NCBI GenBank assembly: GCA_026419775.2 | Contig: JAOPGA020001609.1 | Coordinates: 1 to 64,000, forward strand | DNA from: Acrasis kona | Taxonomy: Eukaryota; Heterolobosea; Eutetramitea; Acrasida; Acrasidae | Direction: 5' to 3' | Length of the DNA: 64,000 bases | In this document: piece by piece, positions 41,808-51,485 of the stretch | Layout of the letters: every line of letters begins with the position of its first letter | Position numbering within the stretch: position 1 is the first letter of the stretch | Notes under the pieces: model-generated | What the model was told of the DNA's origin: nothing | Databases searched by the model: none | What the model saw: only the letters and a program-made list of their open reading frames with translations | Made by a program: the position numbers and the translations under genes

Positions 41808-44695
41808 TCATGTCACCAAATCATTCATAAACTTTTTCAACCTCGCAGCATACTCTGCAGGCGGCTGTGCTGAAATCTCTGCCCTCCTACCAGGGTACTT
41901 TAACGTCTTCAATGTCAACTCTGCAGTCTTCTTCATCGTAAACTCTGTCAACGTATCAATGATGCCCAGAAAATAAATCTCCTTTCCATCACTGCTCACC
42001 AACCCCCCATCAAACATGCTCTTCTTTACAACGTTGTTCTTGTGATGCATGGCATCATAAAAATCGATGATGCTCTTCTCACAACTAGCAATGTCGCTGC
42101 TCCTGTGCCTTCGATGATATTCAATCTCTTCGTCGTCATCGTGATCAAACTCGCCCGTGGGCAGCGAGTTCACCCTGGCGCCCGTTGGCGTCGTGGCGGC
42201 CACGCTGCTCACGTTACGGTGCGCGGTAGATATTGGAGCGGCAGTCGTGTTGCTGCTGATGTTGTTCTTGTTGATGGGCGTGTTCAGCTCTGCTATAATC
42301 TCCTGAAAACTAAACATGCTATAACCATCGCCATCATCATCGTCCAGCTCGCTGTTCGAATCGTCGTGCTCGTCGTGCTGTAGCTGATGCTGCTCGTCGT
42401 GGGTCGTCAGGGTGGGACTGCTGGAAGCAACGCTGCTGCCTGCGCTGTTCATCTTTCTCTTGTTCGTCTTGTTATATCCATCCACAAAGTGAATGCCCAA
42501 CAAGATGCTATAATCAGTAAACTTGTTGCTCTGTAAGAAATTCACGTCCCTAGTCATGATGTTAATCACCTGCTCCCTCTTGCTGCCGACCCTGATGGTC
42601 TGACCATGCAGATCGTTGTCCTTGTACACCGGGCCGTCAGGACTGCTCCTGCTCACCTTGCTGCCCTTCAAGTCATAAATCTCGTGCACGGCCATGTTGG
42701 TGTCGAACACGTTCTTCATGACCATGAATCCCATGTCATCGTATTCGAAGCATCCAAAGAATTGAGACACGATGCTGTCGGGGTGCTGCTCCATGTGATA
42801 ATAATAATCCACCAAGCTCTTTCGATAGTTGCTGAACTCTTCGCTGCTGATTTGCTTGATGATGAACTTGCCGTCGTGCGTATAGTAAAAGCAGGCGCCG
42901 CTCCTGCCGCCGCTATTCTCGCTCAACTGTTCGCTGAAGCACGTGAGCTGACCGGCCAGCAGGTTGCCGATCAATTGCTCCGGCGATATGCTCCTCATGT
43001 ACTCGGTGTCGCTAATGTTCTTGAGCGCCCTCAACTTTCGAAACACGTGGGGCGCATAGTCGACGAACAGAGCGTGGGATTGATCGTCGGCGCTATTGTT
43101 GTTGGCGCTGTCGATGCCGCCCACGATGGCAATGTCGTCTTGGTGAAAGTGGGTGGGCCTCGGCAACATGATGCGCAGCTCCACCGCAAAGTCCTCCCTT
43201 CGAACGGGCCTGGTCAACGGTTTGGTCATGTCGATCACCGTCCTCATGCCGATCATAATGTCGAGGCAAGTGCTCCACGTCTTGCTGGCGAAGCTACACA
43301 TGGTGCCCCTGCGCAGACACGTGGGCATGGTGAATCTGGGTATCAGCGATGGCGTCGGCTTCTCCTTCAAACAAGTCATGTAGTAAATGTCCCTCTTGAT
43401 GGCCTTCAGATAGAGCGACGGCGTCACCTTGCGAGCGTCGTGCACGTCCATAAACTTGAACAGTTGGCGCGAAATGTGTTTGATGGGCGCGGACGGTGGA
43501 TCTCCGTTCAATTCCATCAGCACCCTGTACGATGATTCGATGTATTTGTACACTTGTGATTCGGAGATGTATCCCTGACGGGACGAATCCAACATGTCGA
43601 ACGCAAACAGCGCCCTCTCGTTCAAATCGCCGTGGCACAATATGCTCATGCCCGCTAGAAATGTATCCAGGTCGATGCACTCCACCATGGCAGTGCTGCT
43701 CTTTTGCCAATAGTTGATGAACGGAGTCCTCGGGCGCAAGTGTCTGGAAAAATCCGCCGCGTCATCGCTCTGCGAGGTCAACCGCTTGCTGCATCCATAA
43801 AAGGCATTGAACAATAACCTGTAGAATATTTCGTTCTGATCGAAGCACAATCCCATCTGTCCCATGCAGCTGCCGAATTGTAGTCGATCGATCAAATTGT
43901 TGTAAATGATGGGATTGGACGACGTGTTGTTCTTGTTCATGTTGTTGTTGGTGTCCATGTTGTGGAAGCACTTGACCAGGTGAAGTAATTCTTCGCTGCT
44001 GAATCGTTTCAATAAATCTTCCAGCACAAACTTTTGCTGTTCATGATTAGTATAATGTGACGACGGCGACGACGACGACGACATACCAGTTGATCTTTGG
44101 TTGGCGGCGGCGTTGCTAGCGGAGGTAGCGGTTGGCTGTTGATGGTCCTGCTGCGCTGACGATGTTCCTGTACCATGTTGGAGACGATTGTGGAGGAACG
44201 TAAATTCGCAGAGGGAGATGATGGGCTGGATTGGGACCCGCTGCTGACCAAATTGAGTCCCTCCAGCCGCAACTTTCGATGTTGTGCTATGGCTGCGTCT
44301 ATTTTTGCTCTTAGTATGATGCCCTCCGGATGTTCGCGGTGTATTCGTAACAATCGACTCGCCCATCTACGTGGCGATGGTTGGTTTACAATGAGATTGA
44401 AAATGTCGCTTACATTCGTGCTTCTATGATATCTCCCAGTCCAAAGTATCCCAACGAAGTGTAAAAGTAACTCTCCGACACGTACTTTTCCTTTTCCAAC
44501 AAATCTATGGAAACGTCATGGAATCACACAATCATGATTCATACCCTGGAACAATTGAATGGCCTTCTTTACTCTATTCGTTTGTGACGATTTGACAAGT
44601 ATGGTGGCGAGACAGAATGATAATTCGGGCTTCTCTGGATTAGAGCCCCACTTTACCTCTGCATCAGTGATATATTCTTCGGAGATTTCATCCAT
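41808..44695 (-). CDS. Fis1-like TPR domain fused to an EF-hand phosphatidylinositol phosphate kinase
   Basis: Four exons (44695-44545, 44504-44414, 44366-44087, 44036-41808) with introns of 40, 47 and 50 nt total 2,751 bases, 916 residues. All donors are GTATGA, GTAAGC or GTATGT and all acceptors AG. Residues 1-115 resemble Fis1, the TPR-like mitochondrial/peroxisomal fission adaptor (LLEKEKYVSESYFYTSLGYF, ASRLLRIHREHPEG), but without its C-terminal membrane anchor. A Ser-rich linker leads to EF-hand-like repeats (FDMLDSSRQGYISESQVYKY), then the PIPK catalytic domain: IYDLKGSKVSR, YKDNDLHG, FTDYSILLGIHF, LGIIDTLTEF and the C-terminal specificity region. PIP kinases make PI(4,5)P2 or related lipids on membranes. 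EF-loop acidic residues are incomplete, so calcium binding is uncertain. Without the 50-nt intron the kinase frame would start alone at 44084. Confidence 0.8.
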
Positions 44696-44801
44696 GTTAT
44701 AGACAATGGAGTCCCAAATCAAATAACTGGAAGGTGATTGTTATGATGCGGTTGACAATCAGTAGTATAAAAGATGACATTGAGGGTTACAATAATATTT
44801 T

Positions 44802-46133
44802 TTAATCGTACAGGTCTTCAATATTGATTCCACCCGTCACATATACCACGGGTCCATTGGTCTTTTGCCTACTCCTCCTGGGCGACTTGAACTTTTCATC
44901 CAACCACTTTTTCACACACGGTTGAGGATCCGAATGTTTGGTGATGAACGGATGGTTTAATAGTTCGTGTGCCTTGGATCTTTCTTTTGGATTTATTTTT
45001 ACACATTTGCCGACAAAGTCCTTCATCTCTGGAGAACCACACATGATGATGACGTCCTGCATGCAGTCGTCCTTCCGGTCGTTACCGCCCTGGCTCATCA
45101 AGTCCCAAAAGTTTTGAATGTTGGGGAGGTGACCCACGCTCAGTTCTGCAACGGTCAGACCTAGACTCCAAATGTCGCTGTCGAATCCATGTTCCTGTCC
45201 CTTGAGGCGCTCTGGCGACATGTACAGCGCGGTGCCTTGAAATGTTTTGAATACTTTTGACTTTGAATCAATGATTCCTGCCATTCCCTGTGTCGAACGA
45301 TTAGAATCATGGCGAACGATGAATGCTTACAAAGTCTGCTAGTTTACACACCCCTGCGCTGTTCAGCAGCACATTCTCCGGCTTAATGTCACGATGCACC
45401 ACTCCCTTGTTGTGAAGAAAATTCAAAGCGACCAATAATTGTTGGGCTATACACGATGTAATGTCCTCCGGCATGGCACCGAATTTGGAAAGTATTTTAT
45501 TCAGGCTGCCTCTGTCCATGTATTCCAGCAGAATGAATAGCGATCCCTGCCGTAGGAACGCATCAAAAAGTTCAATCACGTACGGACACTTGTTTGCATC
45601 ACGTAGCGCTTTGAATTCTGCAATGATCACTTTTGGTTTGGTCTCCGAATCACTTCCCATCGCTAGCATGATTCAATCTAGGCGTGTCGCGGTCGTGTAC
45701 TTACCAATTTCTTTGAGTGCATAAGATGTGCCAGTTGTTTTGTGTACGCATTTTTTTACGCTTGCACTGGCACCCTCGCCCAACGTCTCTAATATTTCTA
45801 ATTCTTCAAACCTAATCTTTTTTGAAACCTGAGGTTCGTTTGGTGATAATGCTTTAATGTCTGCAACATTGACGGTGATGCTCTCGATCCCTGCTTGACC
45901 TATTCTGTGATCTTGGTCTAAGATGAACCTTCCACTTGCAGATCTGATGGTGAGTGAGTTGCACGTAAATGATGCGAATGTTACTGATAGGTGGGTGTTT
46001 CTTCTTGTGTTGGGAGCTTGAGCTGCGGCCTGTACATGCTGCTTTTTGATGGCTTTTTAGTAGAGCTACTCTTTGTCGGCGTCCTCCTCGGTGTGAATAT
46101 ATGAGTCGTCCGCACTTCAGTGGGTGTATTCAT
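44802..46133 (-). CDS. MAP-kinase-kinase-like protein kinase (STE7 type)
   Basis: Exons 46133-45985, 45943-45705, 45662-45331 and 45287-44802, separated by introns of 41, 42 and 43 nt, give 401 residues. The N-terminus has a basic, Ser/Thr-rich docking-like region. The kinase shows LGEGASASVKKCVHKTTG (glycine loop), YALKEI (Lys), VVHRDIKPENVLL, DFGMAG across an intron, TFQGTALYMSPERLKG and SDIWSLGLTVAELSVG. The GT..YMSPERL block and the short activation loop with Ser/Thr are typical of MAPKKs, which phosphorylate MAP kinases on Thr and Tyr in the cytosol. An alternative start at 46250 adds 39 residues. The C-terminal tail is basic. It is head-to-head with the actin-related gene. Confidence 0.85.
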
Positions 46134-46301
46134 GATTGTTGTGATTTTTACAATTGAACTTCCATTTAGATGACACGTTCCAAATAGAACTTCAATGACA
46201 TACAGTTTCAACGGACTAAATGCAAGATTGATAAAATCTGTTTTATTCATAGCATGTCGGGAAGGCGCATTTAAAGAGTACTCTCAATTGTAACCGTTAC
46301 A
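46134..46301. promoter_or_regulatory. Divergent promoter between kinase and actin-related gene
   Basis: The 168-bp spacer (or 51 bp if the kinase begins at 46250) must control both genes. It has no clear TATA box. Confidence 0.35.
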
Positions 46302-47339
46302 ATGACCCACATCATATGCGACAATGGAACATATAAAACACGTGTTGGATATTCTGGAGATACACAACCAACAAGCGAGATACTCACGCGCACCGGCATT
46401 AAAAAAGACCCCATGACCTCAGGTTACGAATTTTTATTTCCCATCAAAGGAGGAATCATAATAGATCACGACCGGATGGAAACCATTTGGACACACATTT
46501 TCGACGAACTAAACATCAAACCAAAAGATCATTCGATACTGCTCACAGAAGCTCCATTTACACCAAAATCCAATCAATGCAAGACTGCCCAAATCATGTT
46601 CGAAAAGTTTAGTTACTCTGGGATATGTTTCGGCATTGATGCAGTATTCAGTTACATATCAAATGGCAGAAGCACAGGCACCATCGTCACATCAGGTGCA
46701 GAAACAACGCATGTCGTTCCAATCTACGAAGGCTCGGCAATCAAGAATGCAATCAAGAGCCTGCCCATTGGCGGTGAGCACATTACGAGAAGGATCAACG
46801 ACATTGTGTGCAGGGGTCAACAATTCATCTCGTTGGATGCAGCCAGAAACATTAAAGAAAACAATTGCATGGTCACGCTAAACTATGATCGACAAATGAT
46901 CGAATCATCCGAATTCTCACACTTTGACAAGGAATACACGTTGCCCGACAACAATACGATCGTCGTCACCAGAGAGATGATGATGCTCACCGAGGTCATG
47001 TTCGATCCATCCATCATGCACCATGATTCTCCAGGAATACATGAAATGTACAACTCTTGTATAGAATATTGCCCGGAGGAATTGAGAAGGAGACTGACGG
47101 ACGTGGTGCTGCTGAGCGGCGGCAACATGAGATTCAACAACACCTGCACTCGATTTCAACAAGAATTAAATCGATCCTCGCAAAGCTTTCATCACTGCTT
47201 CTCCTCGCCACCGTCAGACGAGAGTTGTTGGATGGGTGCATCGCTGTTCAGCAGGTTGAGTTATTTCGATCAATGTTTAACATCATTCGTTGAATACGAA
47301 GAATATGGAGACGCTTGTTTTTACAGGAGCAGAGCATAA
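46302..47339 (+). CDS. Divergent actin-related protein
   Basis: The single-exon product is 345 residues, shorter than actin (375). Actin-fold signatures are present but altered: DNGTYKTRVGYSGDTQPTSE for phosphate loop 1, LLTEAPFTPKSNQCKTAQIM as in the actin LLTEAP segment, VTSGAETTHVVPIYEG for phosphate loop 2 (actin has DSGDGVTH), LPIGGEHITRRIN, and VVLLSGGNMRFNN for the adenosine loop. The catalytic-loop Asp/Gly of loop 2 are changed, so ATP hydrolysis may be lost. It does not fit a named Arp class clearly. Roles could include actin nucleation or chromatin complexes. It ends 3 bp from the stop of the convergent BTB gene. Confidence 0.8.
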   Translation: MTHIICDNGTYKTRVGYSGDTQPTSEILTRTGIKKDPMTSGYEFLFPIKGGIIIDHDRMETIWTHIFDELNIKPKDHSILLTEAPFTPKSNQCKTAQIMFEKFSYSGICFGIDAVFSYISNGRSTGTIVTSGAETTHVVPIYEGSAIKNAIKSLPIGGEHITRRINDIVCRGQQFISLDAARNIKENNCMVTLNYDRQMIESSEFSHFDKEYTLPDNNTIVVTREMMMLTEVMFDPSIMHHDSPGIHEMYNSCIEYCPEELRRRLTDVVLLSGGNMRFNNTCTRFQQELNRSSQSFHHCFSSPPSDESCWMGASLFSRLSYFDQCLTSFVEYEEYGDACFYRSRA

Positions 47340-47342
47340 ATT

Positions 47343-50226
47343 TTATTTTTCATCACTTCTTCTGATATCATGTCGACTTGCAATCCTTGATAACATGGAG
47401 CTCAACATTTCGTCCTGCTCTGCGCTTCTCGTATAAGCATCTCGATAAAAGTTTCTATCCACTAATCATTGCTCAGCAGAATCGATGACAATACTTACCT
47501 GGATTGAAGCTTCCAATCTTGTCCTGAGTGCCAGGATTCACGGTGATCCACTCGATGGGTCCCACCAACGTTGATTCCTGCTCCTTGTTATCCAATATAA
47601 CGTCCAAATCGTTCAGCGAGTAAACAAAATCAGCGACGAATCCATTCTCTTTGCTCTTCATGACTCGAATGGCATCGTTCATTCTGGCATGACAGCGCGT
47701 GGGATCTTCGTCCACCTTGACCACCACGCTCACATAATCAGTCACGTGATATTTGATGTCGACCTTTTCGTTGACATAGCTACGATAACGATTCCATCTT
47801 GCTCTCCTCTGTATTTTGGGATCGACATCCACTGGTTCGCCTGGTTTCAAGTGATTGATTTTATTCTCCAATCCAGCAATGCTCTCGTCGTTCCACAAGT
47901 CACACTTCACTCCGATATATCTACCGGCATATCGCCTGGACAACTTGTTGCACGTTCTCTCCAACAAGATCAACCTAGCCAATCCATACAATGCCTTGTA
48001 ATTATATCCATCCGCATGGCCCTTGAACAATTGCTTCACCACGCTATTGTTCAGCACTCGATGATTCTTGATTCTCGTCTCGTCATAGCCAGGCACCCCC
48101 ACTCTGAATCCTCTCTTTGCATATTTGAACAGTCGCAATTCGTAGGTGGTGCTCTGTCGATCCACATCCACCAAATTCATTCGATTCACGATGCTCCTCT
48201 GGAATCGAGGCAATCCCCACACTCGACTACCATCATAACACACGCAACAACTATCCACGTCGAATCCAATCAACACCTCTGCAGGCGATTTGTATAATCG
48301 AGTGATGATTTGAATGGTCCTGCTGCCTGCTTTGAGCTTGAACGTGATGGCTGATTGGGTGCGCATCATGAAGATTTGTTGGTGCGACGCGTTGAACGAT
48401 TCGTATAGCGATTTGACCTTATCGACTGCTTGTTGCGGCGTCAAGTCGTACAAGAAAATGTCGATATCGCTCTTGGCGAATGGATCAGACTCGACCAGAC
48501 GAGCACGACGACGAAAACCATAGCATCCAATGAATTTGTTATTGGCGGTCTGGTCGAATCTTTTCGCGTATTGTTTGATGTTATTTTCTGGCATCAAATC
48601 ATCGGTGGTGATCACTCGATCATCACCATCATCACGTAAATAAGAATCACCCACGGCATCCAAATCTACTTCTTCGTCATCATAGACGCCAAGTGCAATT
48701 TGAAAATCTCTCTTTTCGTTCTCTTCGAATCCATCACGTTTTGATTGCCTGCAACATGCTAACACGCTACCGCCAGCCACCACCATGTTGCTCCAATCTA
48801 CATTACGAAACAGTCCATCGGTGAATTGATCGAATTGATTTTTAAATGTGGATAATCCATCGCAGATGATGTACTTTTCTTTGATGATGGACGTTGATAT
48901 GGAGTGATTGGCGTATGATTTGTTGAATAATAGTGGTATGCTGGGTGGTGGTTCTTGTAATTGTCGGAACGAATCTAATCGATCGAACACTGGAATCAGT
49001 AATAAATGTGGATCGGATAGCGTTGGATCGTCACGATCGCTGACGAATAGACGACGCAGCACGTCTTCTTGTTGTTTCATTTGAATGTTGATGGGACCGA
49101 TGGCTTCGATTGGGTAGCGCAATGGATCAAAGTGACGAACGAGCGGTGTGAGATTGTAGTACTTTGATTCTTGTTCTAATCTGCGAATGGTGATTGGTTG
49201 GTCGCGGGGAAAGCATTCGAACGTGTTGGTGTTGAGGTATGCAACAATGTGAGAGAATAATGTTGGATCCCTGTCGATGAATATTTGATCGCTTGATTTT
49301 GATTGGAGACGCAATTGGTACAGGACGCTTTCTGGATGTTTGGAGAGCGAATTGTTGCTGATTTTGAATGGGGTGCCTGCCACGTTGAACGTGGTGGATG
49401 ATGATTCCTTGATGGAGTCTTGGTATTGTTGCTTCTTTTCTAGTAATTGTTGATTGATCCGTGCTAGATGATTCTTTACTCTGCTCTTGTATTGTTTTGT
49501 TTGATTCTTTAATTCGTCCACGTGTGATTGAACTTGAGCAGCATCAACAACAGCTGCATCTTCTTTTTTGTTCTCTTCGCCCTTCTTGATGTTTAATGTA
49601 TCATAAATTTGATTCTTGCACACAATTCCTGCAAGATGTTGGGATAGTTTTTCTGTTCCATAATATAATGACTATGAGACTATTAGATCATGATGTTTGT
49701 TAACGATGATTACCTCTTCTAGAATGTATGCAACGAGCTCGTGGTCATTTTCGTCAATGCCAATGGACCTAACTTTGCCCGTTCGTAGATGGTTCAAGAT
49801 GATTGGAAACACGTTGGGGTCACGATCCTCCGAAACTACAATGGCATCATCAATAGAATCAACCTTGAATTTGGTATCCGCGAGAATCTTTAGCATGGAA
49901 TCTTGTTTCTCCAGAGTGCTTTTTGTGGTTTCAAATGTTTCCCCTCCAACATAAAGCTTTACACGGTCTTGTTGGTTGTTTAGAATGGTTGTAACCGTGG
50001 TTTGAGTATTATCGCTCTTAAGTTCATTCTTAATTCCCAAATCTTTCATAGATTCTGTTGCCAGTTCCATCTCTCGTTCCAAAGCTTGTACTTCTTGAGT
50101 TTGAGCGTTGAGAGACTCTAAATCCGTGATTACTTCAATATCCAGTTGAAGCTTTTCGTTGACTGCTTTTACGAGTTGATCCTCATCATTATCGTCTTCG
50201 GTCCTTTGACGTTTCATTTTTTTCAA
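47343..50226 (-). CDS. Double BTB (T1-type) protein with nucleotidyltransferase-like domain
   Basis: Exons 50226-49714, 49671-47499 and 47461-47343 (introns 42 and 37 nt, in phase) encode 934 residues. Residues about 95-185 form a KCTD/T1-type BTB domain (VKLYVGGETFETTKSTLEKQ; FPIILNHLRTGKV). A coiled coil follows, then a second T1 domain (FNVAGTPFKISNNSLSKHPE; FSHIVAYLNTNTFECFP). The second half has MVVAGGSVLACC and SDIDIFLYDL, the GGS and D-x-D motifs of a nucleotidyltransferase fold, then LYKSPAEVLIGFDVDSCCV. BTB/T1 domains assemble oligomers or cullin ligases. A nucleotidyl transfer activity is only inferred from motifs; I know similar domains from amoebal proteins with unknown roles. Intron 1 is supported because it completes the first BTB domain. 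Confidence 0.75.
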
Positions 50227-50610
50227 GTGAATGATAAGATGATGAAAAGTTCCTTCTTAAGAATGATAACTTTGTAATGAAGTTACGAAAGTTAGTGGAA
50301 CAAGACATGTACACAACTAATATTGTAATCCTTTAAGTTTCAAGTTGATGCGCTATTAATATCAAAACCAAGCCATCTATAAAGTTTTGCAGCGTTAAGC
50401 AAACAACTGTATATGTTCAATCGACAGCGCATTTCATGTTGAATAAACTAGTTATATCTTTTAAACCAAATCTCACATCTCTTGTCCTTTCTCAAATACC
50501 GAATTAAAAATAAAAGTCTTTTATGTACAGTCTTGGTAAGATTAAAATAGATTCTACGAAAAGCAAGGGAGGTATTTTAGGCTTGACATTCAACATTTTA
50601 AAAATAAAAA

Positions 50611-51477
50611 ATGTTTAACCTAGCAGTGAAACGCACCCTTTCTCAACACACAGTTGTCACACCAGGGGATCAGTGTATAGTAGGACCTGGATCTAGTTAT
50701 GCAGACGAGAGTATAGATCACTCGTTCATAACAATAACAGTGTCGAAGGAACATGTTTACGGATTAACAACGGATAACCAGTTGATGCAATGTACAGGAC
50801 ACCACTATAGCACGACAACATGGGAGCCCGTTAATTTATACAATCCCGATCAAAAATTTCTAGACATTGCGGTCACCACGAATGGAATTCTTCACGCCAT
50901 TGATTTGAGAAATGGTTTCTTGTACAAAATGGACCCTGTAAATTTAGCATCAAACCAGCACAAGATGCGGCTCGCCCCCATAGCACGTCAAATTCCACTT
51001 CGAAGTCTAGCGTGCAAGGAGGGAACAAAGATGTATGCCGTCGGCAAAGAAGGCTTGGCAGTCAAACTACAAACCGCACGGCTAGTAGGTCGTGACCACT
51101 GGACGGTGCTAGGAGATCAAGATTACAAACTAAAAAAGATTGCAGTAGGAAAACAAGATGGAATCAAAAAGAAACAAATATGGGGAATCAACATGGATGA
51201 CGTAGCCGTACTATTCGACAAGAAGAACAAGACATGGTTGGACACAAAAGCACAAGCCAGCGGACTAGACGTCACGTCAGACAATGACTGTATCATAACG
51301 AGAAGAGAAGATGGTTGCTGCATGAGATGGAACGGCAAATCATTCCAAGAAGTAAAGAACCAAGAAGCAAGAGGCCTCGCCAGCGTGAGCAGCTTCAAAA
51401 AAAAGTGCGTATTGTTTGGCGTAGAAAAGGAAAGCGGAAAAGCAGTGCTACTAAGTGTAACAAAAGAAACCAAATAA
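50611..51477 (+). CDS. Beta-propeller protein (tectonin/RCC1-like repeats)
   Basis: The 288-residue single-exon protein has five to six repeats with a VYGLTTDNQLMQ, LHAIDLRNGFLYKM, MYAVGKEGLAVKL, IWGINMDDVAVLF pattern, each a Trp/Tyr-Gly-hydrophobic motif followed by charged loops. This is the spacing of tectonin or tachylectin beta-propeller blades. There is no signal peptide, so it is likely intracellular. It could bind glycans or proteins; nothing more specific is visible. The stop lies inside a palindrome shared with the convergent Nop4-like gene. Confidence 0.6.
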   Translation: MFNLAVKRTLSQHTVVTPGDQCIVGPGSSYADESIDHSFITITVSKEHVYGLTTDNQLMQCTGHHYSTTTWEPVNLYNPDQKFLDIAVTTNGILHAIDLRNGFLYKMDPVNLASNQHKMRLAPIARQIPLRSLACKEGTKMYAVGKEGLAVKLQTARLVGRDHWTVLGDQDYKLKKIAVGKQDGIKKKQIWGINMDDVAVLFDKKNKTWLDTKAQASGLDVTSDNDCIITRREDGCCMRWNGKSFQEVKNQEARGLASVSSFKKKCVLFGVEKESGKAVLLSVTKETK

Positions 51478-51485
51478 ATTTATTT
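51474..51485. terminator. Palindromic poly(A) signal shared by two convergent genes
   Basis: The 12-mer AATAAATTTATT (51473-51484 to within a base) reads AATAAA on both strands and contains both stop codons (51475-51477 plus, 51482-51480 minus). Confidence 0.6.

Noticed and set aside
42606..43535. 309-codon plus-strand frame inside the PIP kinase
   Set aside because: It is antisense to a conserved kinase domain, and its His/Val/Ala-rich composition is that of a shadow frame in GC-richer sequence.
44009..44353. Separate Arg-rich protein ending at 44009
   Set aside because: Its first 89 codons are exon 3 of the Fis1-PIPK gene; the Arg-rich end is translation of the 50-nt intron.
46883..47162. 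Minus-strand frames opposite the actin-related gene
   Set aside because: Shadow frames; the plus strand encodes the recognisable actin fold.
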